NCBI RefSeq assembly: GCF_015040615.1
Contig: NZ_CP060402.1
Span: 1,364,001-1,428,000, forward strand
Reading direction: 5' to 3'
DNA length: 64,000 nucleotides
From: Microbacterium sp. YJN-G
GTDB taxonomy: Bacteria > Actinomycetota > Actinomycetes > Actinomycetales > Microbacteriaceae
Under the pieces are notes generated by a model. It worked only from the letters and a program-made list of their open reading frames with translations, did not search any database and was not told where the DNA came from. This document shows, piece by piece, positions 46,523-55,505 of this stretch (its first letter is position 1; each line of letters opens with the position of its first letter). Made by a program: the position numbers and the translations under genes.

Positions 46523-46863
46523 CCCGGGATGCTCTCTCGCCGCACGCCGAGCCGTCGGCATCGCGCCTGCTGCGCGGAATCCTCACCGGCCTGCTCGGGC
46601 TGGCCTACGCCTTCATCGTCTGGACCGCCGTGTTCTACCTGATGCAGATGGCGCAGGTCGGCATCAGCGGCTACGGATGGCTGGTGCTGCTGCTGCCCGC
46701 GGTCGTGCCGGTGATCGTCTTCGCCGCCGGTTTCGCCCTGAGCAGGCGACGCGGCCTCGGTGCGTTCACGGTGACGATGCTCGCCGGTCTCGCGCTGAGC
46801 GCGGTGTTCTGGCTCGACACACTCAGCTACGCGATCCGCAACGGCGCCGACCTGCTCGGCTGA
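46519..46863 (+). CDS. Small membrane protein of unknown function
   Basis: 114 residues. GTG start after GGAGGAGGAG, overlapping the preceding stop. Three to four hydrophobic segments (about residues 22-44, 50-75 and 82-100). It is co-transcribed with the gene at 45989, and the two probably work together. No family recognised. Confidence 0.65.
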   Translation: MTRDALSPHAEPSASRLLRGILTGLLGLAYAFIVWTAVFYLMQMAQVGISGYGWLVLLLPAVVPVIVFAAGFALSRRRGLGAFTVTMLAGLALSAVFWLDTLSYAIRNGADLLG

Positions 46864-47008
46864 GACTCGCACGGATGCCCGCCCGGGGGCCGTCGCACCG
46901 CGTCACGCGGTCGGGGAGGGCCTCCGTGCTGCGGTAAAGTGTGTCCCGATCGCGCCCCCACGGCGTGCGGCGCATCGGCTCCCCGACCGTGCTGCCCGAA
47001 GGATCCCT

Positions 47009-48628
47009 GTGACGAATCAGTCTGCGACCAAGCCCGTCGTCCTCCTCGCCGAGGTGCTCTCTCCTGCGACGGTCGAGGCGCTCGGCCCCGACTTCGATGT
47101 GCGTGAGGTCGACGGCACCGATCGCGAGGCGCTGTTCGCCGCTCTCGCCGACGCGAACGCCGTGCTCGTCCGCTCCGCGACCCGCATCGACGCCGAGGCC
47201 CTCTCGCACGCACCCAAGCTGAAGGTCGTCGCACGCGCCGGCGTCGGCCTCGACAACGTCGACATCAAGGCCGCGACCACCGCCGGTGTCATGGTGGTCA
47301 ACGCGCCCACCTCGAACATCGTCTCGGCGGCCGAGCTGACCATCGGTCACATCCTCAGCCTCGCGCGCCGCATCCCCGCCGCACACGCCTCGCTGGCAGG
47401 CGGCGCCTGGAAGCGCAGCGCGTTCACCGGCGCCGAGCTGTTCGAGAAGACCGTCGGCATCGTGGGCCTGGGCCGCATCGGCGCCCTGGTCGCCGCGCGC
47501 CTGAACGCCTTCGACATGCGCGTGATCGCCTACGACCCCTACGTCACCAGCGCCCGCGCGCAGCAGCTGGGCGTGCAGCTGGTCTCGCTCGACGAGCTCG
47601 TCGCCGAGGCCGACTTCCTCACCATCCACATGCCCAAGACACCCGAGACGACCGGCATGATCGGTGCCGAGCAGTTCGCGGCGATGAAGCCGACCGCGTT
47701 CGTCGTCAACGTCGCGCGCGGTGGCCTGATCGACGAGGAGGCCCTGCACGAGGCCCTCGTCGCGGGCGAGATCGCCGGCGCAGGCCTCGACGTGTTCACC
47801 TCCGAGCCGCCGGCTGAGGGTGGCAGCGCGCACGCGCTGCTCGACCTGCCGAACGTCGTCGTCACGCCGCACCTCGGCGCCAGCACCGACGAGGCGCAGG
47901 AGAAGGCAGGCGTCTCCGTCGCCCGCTCGGTGCGCCTCGCCCTCGGCGGCGACCTCGTGCCGGATGCCGTCAACGTCGCCGGCGGTGTGATCGACCCGTA
48001 CGTGCGCCCCGGCATCGCCCTGGTCGAGAAGCTCGGCCAGATCTTCTCGGCGCTGTCGCAGGCACCGCTGACGAGCCTCGACGTCGAGGTGCACGGCGAG
48101 CTCAACGACTACGACGTGAGCGTGCTCAAGCTCGCCGCGCTCAAGGGCGTCTTCACGAACATCGTCAGCGAGACGGTGTCGTACGTGAACGCCCCGCTGC
48201 TGGCCGAGCAGCGCGGCGTCGCCGTGCGGCTGCTCAAGGACGACATCAGCGAGGAGTACCGCAACGTCATCACGCTGCGCGGCGCCCTCTCCGACGGCTC
48301 GCAGCTGTCGGTGTCGGGAACGCTCACCGGCCCGAAGCAGATCGAGAAGCTCGTCGAGATCGACGGCCACGCCATCGAACTGCCCATCGAGAAGCACCAC
48401 GTCGTGATGATGTACACCGACCGCCCCGGCATCGTGGCCGTCTACGGCCAGAAGTTCGGCGAGGCCGGCATCAACATCGCCGGTATGCAGATCGCGCGAC
48501 AGGCGGCGGGCGCTCAGGCGCTCAGCGTGCTCACGCTCGACTCGCCCGTCACCGACGAGCTGCTCTCCGACATCAGCGAGGCGATCGACGCCGACCTGTT
48601 CCGCCAGATCGAGATCACCGAGGTCTGA
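47009..48628 (+). CDS. serA: D-3-phosphoglycerate dehydrogenase
   Basis: 539 residues, the long actinobacterial form. NAD-binding region with '[17 protein letters not shown]' (about residue 150), '[15 protein letters not shown]', '[13 protein letters not shown]' and catalytic His in '[14 protein letters not shown]'. The intervening ASB domain (about 320-455) and C-terminal ACT domain '[24 protein letters not shown]' mediate serine feedback. GTG start with GAAGGAT upstream. A TAAAGT at 46935-46940 may be the -10. Confidence 0.96.
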   Translation: MTNQSATKPVVLLAEVLSPATVEALGPDFDVREVDGTDREALFAALADANAVLVRSATRIDAEALSHAPKLKVVARAGVGLDNVDIKAATTAGVMVVNAPTSNIVSAAELTIGHILSLARRIPAAHASLAGGAWKRSAFTGAELFEKTVGIVGLGRIGALVAARLNAFDMRVIAYDPYVTSARAQQLGVQLVSLDELVAEADFLTIHMPKTPETTGMIGAEQFAAMKPTAFVVNVARGGLIDEEALHEALVAGEIAGAGLDVFTSEPPAEGGSAHALLDLPNVVVTPHLGASTDEAQEKAGVSVARSVRLALGGDLVPDAVNVAGGVIDPYVRPGIALVEKLGQIFSALSQAPLTSLDVEVHGELNDYDVSVLKLAALKGVFTNIVSETVSYVNAPLLAEQRGVAVRLLKDDISEEYRNVITLRGALSDGSQLSVSGTLTGPKQIEKLVEIDGHAIELPIEKHHVVMMYTDRPGIVAVYGQKFGEAGINIAGMQIARQAAGAQALSVLTLDSPVTDELLSDISEAIDADLFRQIEITEV

Positions 48629-48648
48629 CCCGGCGGGATCGCCGGGGC

Positions 48649-49248
48649 TCAGCCCTTGTCCGACGGCGCGGACTCCGCATCCTGCGGGGTCCGCGCCGTC
48701 CTTTCGACGACCAGCGCGACCAGGCGCTCGAGAGCGGCGCCCGAAGGCACGAACTCGCCGAACCCGCCCGGCTCCTGACCGGCCTCGGCCAGCGAGTTGT
48801 TGAAGTACAGCCCGTCGCTGAGCAGCATCACCAGATCGAGCGACGCCTCATCGCGCACGTGCCCGCGGATCACCTCGGCCCAGCGTGCACGTTCGCGGCG
48901 CAGCGCCGCCGACGCGACGGGAGATCCGCCCTGGGCGAGACGGGTCGTGGCGATCAGGGCGCGGTCGAGGGCGTCATCCTCCATCACCGACGTGCGCACG
49001 TAATACGCGACCGGACCCTCATCGGCCGCACGCATGCGCTCGAGATCATCGTCGGTCAGTGATTCCAGGCGCGCGACGAGCGCGGTGGCGAGATCGTCCT
49101 TCGAAGCGAAGTGGTACAGCAGACCGCCCTTCGAGACACCTGCTGCCTTCGCCACCGCGTCGAGGGTCGCAGCGCGCTCGCCCTCGCGGATGAGGATGCT
49201 CTCGTACGCATCGAGTACGCGCTCGCGGGCAAGCGGGGGACGGGCCAT
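48649..49248 (-). CDS. TetR family regulator of the adjacent MFS pump
   Basis: 199 residues. HTH domain 'ARERVLDAYESILIREGERAATLDAVAKAAGVSKGGLLYHFASKDDL' occupies the first 50 residues or so, here cited only as the region of positions 6-52. Start at 49248 with GAAGGAG upstream. It is divergent from an MFS pump with repeated half-sites in the 120-bp gap, so repression of both genes is likely. The 3' end of the gene contains the arms of a terminator hairpin. Confidence 0.87.
   Translation of the reverse strand: MARPPLARERVLDAYESILIREGERAATLDAVAKAAGVSKGGLLYHFASKDDLATALVARLESLTDDDLERMRAADEGPVAYYVRTSVMEDDALDRALIATTRLAQGGSPVASAALRRERARWAEVIRGHVRDEASLDLVMLLSDGLYFNNSLAEAGQEPGGFGEFVPSGAALERLVALVVERTARTPQDAESAPSDKG
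48662..48700. terminator. Long hairpin inside TetR 3' coding end
   Basis: GACGGCGCGGAC (48662-48673) and GTCCGCGCCGTC (48689-48700) are perfect 12-bp arms. An inner CCGCA/TGCGG pair extends the stem to about 17 bp. It lies 34 bp past the serA stop and within the last codons of the convergent TetR gene, so it can stop serA transcription. Confidence 0.65.
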
Positions 49249-49260
49249 GGGCAGTTCTCC

Positions 49261-49320
49261 TTCACAGGCGGGAACGGTTTCACAGGCGGGAACAGTGATC
49301 CACAGACCGGAACAGTGATC
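49261..49320. repeat. Three direct repeats of 18-20 bp between TetR and MFS genes
   Basis: TTCACAGGCGGGAACGGT (49261-49278), TTCACAGGCGGGAACAGTGA+TC (49279-49300) and CACAGACCGGAACAGTGATC (49301-49320). Each carries GGAAC(A/G)GT, the complement of the half-site ACTGTTCC, which resembles the arms of the palindrome at 49329. Confidence 0.85.
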
Positions 49321-49328
49321 CTCGTGAT

Positions 49329-49352
49329 ACTGTACCAGCCGGACGGTTCAGT
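49329..49352. promoter_or_regulatory. 24-bp palindrome, candidate TetR operator
   Basis: ACTGTACC (49329-49336), AGCCGGAC, GGTTCAGT (49345-49352). The halves match at 9 of 12 positions. It ends 16 nt before the MFS start codon, where binding would block the promoter or early elongation. Confidence 0.6.
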
Positions 49353-49368
49353 AATCGAGAGGATCATC

Positions 49369-50925
49369 ATGTCCACCACCGGAATCATCGCGCTCGTGCA
49401 CGAGGGCGAGGGGCCCCGTGCCGGTGCGCGCGGGTGGGCGGCACTGGCCGTGCTCATGCTCCCGGTGCTGCTCGTCTCGGTCGACAACACGGTGCTGGCC
49501 TTCGCGCTGCCCGAGATCTCGCTGGCCCTGCAGCCCAGCGGTGCCGAGCAGCTGTGGATCATCGACGTCTACTCACTCGTGCTCGCGGGACTTCTGGTCA
49601 CCATGGGCGTGCTCGGCGACCGCTTCGGACGCCGCCGGATGCTGCTGATCGGCGCCTCCGGATTCGCGGTCGTCTCCGCTCTGGCCGCGCTCGCGCCGAC
49701 CGCCGGGCTGCTCATCCTCGCGCGCGCAGCGCTGGGCTTCTTCGGTGCGATGCTCATGCCCTCGACGCTGTCGCTGCTGCGCACCATCTTCCGCAACCGC
49801 GATCAGCGCCGGCTGGCGATCGCCGTGTGGGCATCCGCGTTCTCAGCGGGCTCGGCGCTGGGGCCGGTCGTCGGCGGCTTCCTGCTCGAGCACTTCGCAT
49901 GGGGATCGGTGTTCCTGGTGGCGGTTCCCGTGCTGATCCCGCTGCTGATCGGCGGACTGTGGCTGCTGCCCGAGAGCCGCGATCCGGCACCGGGGCGGGT
50001 CGACCCGATCGGCATCCTGCTGTCGATGGCGGCGATGATCCCCGCGGTCTTCGCCATCAAGTCGTTCGCAGTCGACGGTCCGAACCTCACCGCGGCCGTC
50101 CTGCTGGCCGCCGGCGTCGCGGCCGGTGCGTTCTTCGTGCGCAGGATGCAGCGCGCCGAGAACCCGATGCTCGACATGACCCTGTTCCGGCGGGGCGGAT
50201 TCAGCGGTGCGATCCTCGTCAACCTGCTCAGCGTGATCGCCCTCGTCGGCTTCCTGTACTTCGTCTCGCAGCAGCTGCAGCTGGTGATCGGGCTCTCGCC
50301 GATGGCCGCGGGTCTCGCGCTCGTGCCGGGCATGGCGGCGATGATCGTCGCCGGGCTCTCGGTCGTGCCGATCTCGCGCCGCGTGCCACCGCACATCGTG
50401 GTTCCCGCCGGCCTGTCGCTTTCCGTGCTCGGCTACGTCATCGTCGCGGCGACGGCCGGGCTCGGCAGCGTCGGATGGCTGCTGGCAGCGTTCGTCGTGC
50501 TGGGCATCGGCATCGGCGCGGCCGAGACCATCTCGAACGAGCTGATCCTGGCGCACGCGCCGCCCGAGAAGGCAGGCGCGGCCAGTGCCGTCTCCGAGAC
50601 GGCGTACGAACTGGGCGCGGTGCTCGGCACGGCGGTGCTGGGCGGGATCATCACCGCCTTCTATCGCGGTGCGCTCGTGGTGCCCGAGGGCCTGCCACCG
50701 GCATCCGCCGCCCATGCGCGCGAGACTCTCGCCGGGGCGTTCGCCGAGGCGCAGGAGCTGCCGGCCACCATCGGCGGCGCACTGTGGGATGCCGCGACCG
50801 CGGCGTTCGGCTCGGGCGTGGTGACCACCTCGATCATCGGCGCGCTGCTCGTCGCCGCGGCGATGGTCATCGCGATCCTCACTCTGCGGCCTACTCCGCG
50901 GCCCGTTCGCCGCGGCGTGCGCTGA
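49369..50925 (+). CDS. MFS drug exporter, DHA2 (14-helix) type
   Basis: 518 residues with about fourteen hydrophobic segments. 'SVDNTVLAFALPEIS' in helix 1 (motif D1), 'GVLGDRFGRRRMLLIG' (motif A) and 'GSALGPVVGGFL' (motif C of drug exporters) are visible. The ATG at 49369 is chosen because the longer frame to 49111 translates the operator repeats and part of the TetR gene. Substrate range unknown; Lfr/QacA-like export of cationic drugs or dyes is typical of relatives. Confidence 0.9.
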   Translation: MSTTGIIALVHEGEGPRAGARGWAALAVLMLPVLLVSVDNTVLAFALPEISLALQPSGAEQLWIIDVYSLVLAGLLVTMGVLGDRFGRRRMLLIGASGFAVVSALAALAPTAGLLILARAALGFFGAMLMPSTLSLLRTIFRNRDQRRLAIAVWASAFSAGSALGPVVGGFLLEHFAWGSVFLVAVPVLIPLLIGGLWLLPESRDPAPGRVDPIGILLSMAAMIPAVFAIKSFAVDGPNLTAAVLLAAGVAAGAFFVRRMQRAENPMLDMTLFRRGGFSGAILVNLLSVIALVGFLYFVSQQLQLVIGLSPMAAGLALVPGMAAMIVAGLSVVPISRRVPPHIVVPAGLSLSVLGYVIVAATAGLGSVGWLLAAFVVLGIGIGAAETISNELILAHAPPEKAGAASAVSETAYELGAVLGTAVLGGIITAFYRGALVVPEGLPPASAAHARETLAGAFAEAQELPATIGGALWDAATAAFGSGVVTTSIIGALLVAAAMVIAILTLRPTPRPVRRGVR

Positions 50926-51035
50926 GCGGCATCCGGGTGTGACGCACAGTCGGGAGGGCTGTGCCGTCGCGACTACGCTGGAGGCAGCGTCCGCAGCGAC
51001 CCGCGCGGCGGACAGCCGTGGTGCAAGGGAGATCC

Positions 51036-52085
51036 ATGTCGCGCGTCGTGAAACTGGCCGTCATTCCGGGAGACGGAATCGGCCGTGAGGTCATCGCCCA
51101 GGCCGAGCGCGTGCTCGACGCCGTCACCGCCGGCAGCGATGTCACGTTCGAGAAGACGCCGTTCTCGCTCGGCGCCGACCGCTACCTCGCCACCGGCGAC
51201 ACGCTGACGGATGCCGACCTCGACGCGATCCGCTCGCACGATGCGATCCTGCTCGGCGCCGTCGGGGGCGTGCCCGGCGACCCGCGCCTGAAGGACGCCA
51301 ACATCGAGCGCGGCCTGCTGCTGAAGCTGCGGTTCGAACTGGACCACTACGTGAACCTGCGCCCGTCGAAGCTGTTCGCCGGTGCGCCTGGCCCGCTGTC
51401 GAACCCCGGCGAGATCGACTTCGTCGTCGTCCGCGAGGGAACCGAGGGGCCGTACGTCGGCAACGGCGGCAGCATCCGCACCGGCACCCCGCACGAGATC
51501 GCCAACGAGACCAGCGTGAACACCGCCTTCGGTGTGGAGCGTGTGGTCCGCTACGCCTTCGACCTGGCCGAGCGCCGCCGCAAGAAGCTCACGCTCGTGC
51601 ACAAGACCAACGTGCTCGTGCACGCCGGCGCGATCTGGAAGCGCGTGGTCGATCAGGTGGCGTCGGAGCACCCCGACGTGGCCGTAGACTATCTGCACGT
51701 CGACGCGGCCACGATCTTCTTCGTGACAGACCCCTCCCGCTTCGACGTGATCGTCACCGACAACCTCTTCGGAGACATCCTCACGGATCTGGCAGGCGCC
51801 GTCACCGGTGGCATCGGCCTCGCCGCATCGGGCAACATCAACCCCGACGGCGCCTTCCCCTCGATGTTCGAGCCCGTGCACGGTTCGGCCCCGGACATCG
51901 CGGGTCAGCAGAAGGCGGATCCCACCGCGGCCATCCTCTCCGTCGCGCTGCTGCTCGATCACCTCGGGCTGCGCGACGAGGCCGCACGCGTGCAGCGTGC
52001 GGTCGAACAGGACATCGCGGCCCGTGAGGGCAGCCGCAGCACCAGCGAGACCGGCGACGCCGTGCTCGCCCTGCTGCAGGCGTAA
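51036..52085 (+). CDS. leuB: 3-isopropylmalate dehydrogenase
   Basis: 349 residues. '[20 protein letters not shown]' at the N-terminus, '[18 protein letters not shown]', '[17 protein letters not shown]' and '[22 protein letters not shown]' are family motifs; the 'REGTEG' version is typical of actinobacterial LeuB. AAGGGAGA precedes the ATG. It carries out the third step of leucine synthesis and is followed by ilvE. Confidence 0.96.
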   Translation: MSRVVKLAVIPGDGIGREVIAQAERVLDAVTAGSDVTFEKTPFSLGADRYLATGDTLTDADLDAIRSHDAILLGAVGGVPGDPRLKDANIERGLLLKLRFELDHYVNLRPSKLFAGAPGPLSNPGEIDFVVVREGTEGPYVGNGGSIRTGTPHEIANETSVNTAFGVERVVRYAFDLAERRRKKLTLVHKTNVLVHAGAIWKRVVDQVASEHPDVAVDYLHVDAATIFFVTDPSRFDVIVTDNLFGDILTDLAGAVTGGIGLAASGNINPDGAFPSMFEPVHGSAPDIAGQQKADPTAAILSVALLLDHLGLRDEAARVQRAVEQDIAAREGSRSTSETGDAVLALLQA

Positions 52086-52130
52086 TCTGACAGTACGCGC
52101 GCGTCGCCGCATCCGGATCGAGGACACCAC

Positions 52131-53231
52131 ATGACCGACACCACGACCAGCCCAGCCACCGCCGAGCTCACCTTCGCGGTCACCAAGAACCTGGCCGCCA
52201 AGAGCCCCGCCCAGCGCGAGGAGATCCTGCAGAACCCTGGGTTCGGCACGAACTTCACCGACCACACGGTCGACATCTGCTGGTCGGAGAAGGGCGGCTG
52301 GCACCGTCCGCGTGTCCAGCCCTACGGCCCGATCTCGCTCGACCCGGCCGCGGCGGTGCTGCACTACGGTCAGGAGATCTTCGAGGGCATCAAGGCATAC
52401 CGGCACGCCGACGGGTCGATCCACACCTTCCGGCCCGACCGCAACGCCGCCCGCCTGCAGAAGAGCGCACGACGCCTGGCCCTGCCCGAGCTGCCGACCG
52501 AGTACTTCATCCAGTCGCTGCGCGAGCTCATCGCCGTGGATGGCGACTGGGTGCCCTCGGGCGCCGACCAGAGCCTGTACCTGCGCCCGTTCATGTTCGC
52601 CAAGGAGGCGTTCCTGGGTGTGCGCCCGGCGAAGAAGGTGGCCTACTACGTCATCGCCAGCCCCGCCGGAGCCTACTTCTCGGGTGGTGTGAAGCCCGTG
52701 CGCATCTGGCTGAGCGAGGACTACGCCCGTGCGGGCAAGGGCGGCACGGGTGCGGCCAAGACCGGCGGCAACTACGCCTCGAGCCTGCTGCCGCAGTCGG
52801 AGGCGTATGAGAAGGGCTGCGACCAGGTCGTCTTCCTCGACGCGGACCGCAACGTGGAGGAGCTCGGCGGCATGAACGTCGTGTTCGTCTACAAGGACGG
52901 TCGCGTGGTCACGCCCGCATCGGACTCGATCCTCGAGGGCATCACGCGCGACTCGCTGCTGCAGCTGGCCGAGGACCGCGGGCTGACCGTCGAGCGCCGT
53001 CCGGTCTCGCTCGGCGAATGGCGCCAGGGCGTGGCATCCGGTGACATCGTCGAGGTGTTCGCCTGCGGCACCGCCGCCGTGGTCACCCCGATCGGCGCGC
53101 TGGTCTCGAGCGAGTTCGAGGACGAGCAGCCGGTGGGCGAGCTGGCACTGTCGCTGCGCGAGGAGCTCACCGACATCCAGTACGGCCGCCGCGAGGACAA
53201 GCACGGCTGGCTGCTCCGCCTCGACGCCTGA
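52131..53231 (+). CDS. ilvE: Branched-chain amino acid aminotransferase
   Basis: 366 residues, class IV PLP enzyme. 'LHYGQEIFEGIKAYRHADG', 'YLRPFMFAKEAFLGV', the PLP-Lys region 'GTGAAKTGGNYASSL' (Lys about residue 208), and 'EELGGMNVVFVYKDG'. It makes the last step of valine, isoleucine and leucine synthesis, fitting the surrounding ilv and leu genes. A pure pyrimidine tract follows the stop. Confidence 0.96.
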   Translation: MTDTTTSPATAELTFAVTKNLAAKSPAQREEILQNPGFGTNFTDHTVDICWSEKGGWHRPRVQPYGPISLDPAAAVLHYGQEIFEGIKAYRHADGSIHTFRPDRNAARLQKSARRLALPELPTEYFIQSLRELIAVDGDWVPSGADQSLYLRPFMFAKEAFLGVRPAKKVAYYVIASPAGAYFSGGVKPVRIWLSEDYARAGKGGTGAAKTGGNYASSLLPQSEAYEKGCDQVVFLDADRNVEELGGMNVVFVYKDGRVVTPASDSILEGITRDSLLQLAEDRGLTVERRPVSLGEWRQGVASGDIVEVFACGTAAVVTPIGALVSSEFEDEQPVGELALSLREELTDIQYGRREDKHGWLLRLDA

Positions 53232-53277
53232 CCCCCCTTCTCCCTCTCCTCTCTTCTCTCTCCTCTCTTTTCTCTCC
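53232..53277 (+). repeat. 46-nt uninterrupted pyrimidine tract
   Basis: Every base from 53232 to 53277 is C or T, directly after the ilvE stop. In the transcript this is a C-rich, G-free stretch resembling a Rho utilisation site; in DNA it can adopt a triplex. Confidence 0.9.
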
Positions 53278-53280
53278 GCC

Positions 53281-53353
53281 GAGACCCCTCCTGAGCGTCG
53301 AGACCCCTCGTGAATCACGCGAATCACGAGGGGTCTGGGCAACCATGAGGGGT
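53281..53353. repeat. GAGACCCCTC repeats with perfect palindrome
   Basis: AGACCCCTCGTGA (53301-53313) and TCACGAGGGGTCT (53324-53336) are perfect 13-bp arms around a 10-nt loop containing GAATCACGCGAATCAC. Further copies of the core are at 53281-53290 (GAGACCCCTC) and, inverted, 53344-53352 (ATGAGGGGT). It may act as terminator for ilvE; the repeated core suggests a dispersed extragenic element. Confidence 0.75.
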
Positions 53354-53395
53354 TTCGGCGGGAGAGGAGCGGCGCGCGGCGATTAGGCTGTCTGG

Positions 53396-54172
53396 GTGAA
53401 GATCGCACGGTTCAGCCACAGCGGCACCATCCGGTACGGCATCGTCGACGACGGCGAGCTGGTGGTCCTGGACGGCGACCCGATGTTCGCAGGGTTCGAG
53501 ACGACGGGGGAGCGCGTTCCCGTGGCGGATGTCGCGCTGCTCGCGCCGGTCATCCCGCGATCGAAGGTCGTGTGCGTGGGCCGCAACTATCACGATCACG
53601 CCGCCGAGTTCGGCAACGTGGCCCCCGAGGAGCCGCTGCTGTTCCTCAAGCCGAACACCTCGGTGATCGGCCCCGGCGACAGAATCCTGCGTCCGGCGAT
53701 CTCGGAGCGCACCGAGTACGAGGGCGAACTGGTCGTCGTGATCGGACGCATCGCGAAGAACGTCCGCGCCGAGGACGCGCTCGACCACGTGTTCGGCTAC
53801 ACCGTGGGCAACGACTTCACCGCCCGTGACATCCAGCGCAAGGATGGCCAGTGGACGCGCGGCAAGGGCTTCGACACGTTCTGCCCGCTCGGTCCGGTGA
53901 TCGAGACCGAGTTCGACGTCGCGGATGCCCGCATCGAGACGCGCGTGAACGGCGAGGTGCGCCAGCAGGCGCCGCTGACCGACATGATCCACTCGGTCTC
54001 CGAGATCATCGCGTACGCCTCGGCGGCGTTCACCCTGCTGCCGGGAGACGTCATCATGACCGGCACGCCGGCGGGCGTCGGCCCCGTCGTCGCCGGTGAC
54101 GAGATCGAGATCGAGGTCACCGGCATCGGCACACTCCGCAACGCCGTGCGCGACGCGGTTCCGGCCTCGTGA
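53396..54172 (+). CDS. Fumarylacetoacetate hydrolase family protein
   Basis: 258 residues. 'KVVCVGRNYHDHAAEFGN', 'LFLKPNTSVIGPGD', metal ligands in 'YEGELVVVIGR' and 'GYTVGNDFTARDIQRKDGQWTRGKGFDTFCPLG', then 'LLPGDVIMTGTPAGVGPV'. Such enzymes cleave or isomerise 2-oxo acids (for example acylpyruvate or oxaloacetate). GTG start at 53396 with TAGGCT (53384-53389) 6 nt upstream, suggesting a leaderless message. The stop overlaps the MFS start. In many actinobacteria a FAH gene lies next to gltX, as here. Confidence 0.88.
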   Translation: MKIARFSHSGTIRYGIVDDGELVVLDGDPMFAGFETTGERVPVADVALLAPVIPRSKVVCVGRNYHDHAAEFGNVAPEEPLLFLKPNTSVIGPGDRILRPAISERTEYEGELVVVIGRIAKNVRAEDALDHVFGYTVGNDFTARDIQRKDGQWTRGKGFDTFCPLGPVIETEFDVADARIETRVNGEVRQQAPLTDMIHSVSEIIAYASAAFTLLPGDVIMTGTPAGVGPVVAGDEIEIEVTGIGTLRNAVRDAVPAS

Positions 54173-55428
54173 ACACCCACACGCTCGACCAGCTCTCCGC
54201 GATCCAGCGCCGCACCGTCCTGGTGCTGTCACTGGGGCAGGTGCTCGGTGGCATCGCCTTCGGCGCCACGGTCTCACTCGGCGCGCTGCTGGCGGCCGAT
54301 CTGTCCGGCGACGACGCCCTGTCGGGGCTGGCGACGGCATCCGTCACCCTCGGGGCGGCGGCGTTCGCGATCCCGCTCGCGCGATTCGCCGCGCGTCGCG
54401 GCCGTCGGCTGTCGCTGACGGCCGGCAACCTGCTCGCCCTGGCCGGCATCGCCATCGTGATCACCGCCGCCGCGCTGCGGGTGTTCCCGCTGCTGCTGGC
54501 GGGCATCATCCTCATCGGCATGGGCAACGCCGGCAACCTGCAGTCGCGCTTCGCCGCCACCGACCTGGCCGCTCCCCAGCACCGCGGACGCGACCTGTCG
54601 ATCGTGGTCTGGTCGACGACCATCGGCGGGGTCGCCGGCCCGCTGCTGCTCACCCCCGGTGAGGCGCTGGGGCATCTGATCGGGATGCCGCCTCTGACCG
54701 GTTCGTACCTCTTCTCGCTCGTCGCGCAGACGGCCGCGCTCCTCCTGTACCTGGTCGCGCTGCGCCCCGATCCGCTGCTGACCGCGCTGCGCGTGGCGGG
54801 CGGGCCGGCCACGGCATCCGCGCTGGGCGCCGAGATCGACCGCCCCGTGGTCGCGCGCTACGCGATCTTCGCCGTCTCGGGATCGCACGCGGTGATGGCC
54901 TCGGTGATGGCCATGACGCCGATCCATCTGTCGCACATGGCTCACAGCGCGGGCGGCGGCGAGGCATCGAGCACTGACGTCACTCTGCTGGTCGGCTTCA
55001 CGATCGCGCTGCACGTGGCCGGCATGTACGGGCTCTCGCCGCTGTTCGGCATCCTCGCCGACCGCTGGGGGCGCGTGCAGGTCGTGCTGCTCGGCCAGGC
55101 GATGCTCGCGGCATCCCTGCTGTTCGCGATCTTCGCCGGCGAGAGCGCGGTGGGCGTGATGATCGCCCTCACGCTGCTCGGCCTCGGCTGGAGCGCGGCG
55201 ACCGTCGCGGGCGCCGCCCTGCTGACCGAGTCGTCGACGGTGCCGATGCGTCCGCGCCGTCAGGGCATCAGCGACTCGCTGATGAGCCTCACCGCCGCAG
55301 TCGGCGCCGCCGGCGCCGGCGTGGTGCTCACCTCCTTCGGATACGCCGGGCTCGGAGTCGTCGCACTGGTGATCGTCATCGCGATCGCGGCGCTGTCTCC
55401 GCTGGGTCGGATCCGCGCCGCCGCATGA
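54169..55428 (+). CDS. MFS transporter
   Basis: 419 residues, about twelve hydrophobic segments. 'LARFAARRGRRLSLTAGNLL' is the A-motif-like loop between helices 2 and 3, and 'GILADRWGRVQVVLLGQAML' the equivalent loop in the second half. GTG start shares bases with the FAH stop (GTGA). Substrate unknown; co-transcription with the FAH enzyme is likely but not clearly functional. Confidence 0.85.
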   Translation: MNTHTLDQLSAIQRRTVLVLSLGQVLGGIAFGATVSLGALLAADLSGDDALSGLATASVTLGAAAFAIPLARFAARRGRRLSLTAGNLLALAGIAIVITAAALRVFPLLLAGIILIGMGNAGNLQSRFAATDLAAPQHRGRDLSIVVWSTTIGGVAGPLLLTPGEALGHLIGMPPLTGSYLFSLVAQTAALLLYLVALRPDPLLTALRVAGGPATASALGAEIDRPVVARYAIFAVSGSHAVMASVMAMTPIHLSHMAHSAGGGEASSTDVTLLVGFTIALHVAGMYGLSPLFGILADRWGRVQVVLLGQAMLAASLLFAIFAGESAVGVMIALTLLGLGWSAATVAGAALLTESSTVPMRPRRQGISDSLMSLTAAVGAAGAGVVLTSFGYAGLGVVALVIVIAIAALSPLGRIRAAA

Positions 55429-55490
55429 CGACGGCGCGGCGCGGCGCCGCACCGGACTGTGCACGCCACAGAGCCTCGCACCCGCCCCGA

Positions 55491-55496
55491 TAGAAT
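55491..55496 (+). promoter_or_regulatory. -10 box of gltX
   Basis: TAGAAT lies 9 nt before the ATG, so the gltX message has almost no leader. No T-box or other leader element fits in the 77-bp gap. Confidence 0.5.
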
Positions 55497-55505
55497 CGAC
55501 GGGAT

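Noticed and set aside
49111..49368. N-terminal extension of the MFS pump
   Set aside because: It would translate part of the TetR gene and the operator repeats into a repeated FTGGN-type peptide, and the ATG at 49369 precedes the first membrane helix normally.
50973..53408. 811-codon minus-strand open frame over leuB and ilvE
   Set aside because: It is an antisense shadow caused by strong third-position GC bias; leuB and ilvE on the plus strand are unmistakable.
55429..55505. T-box or attenuator before gltX
   Set aside because: The -10 box lies 9 nt before the ATG, so there is no leader RNA to fold.
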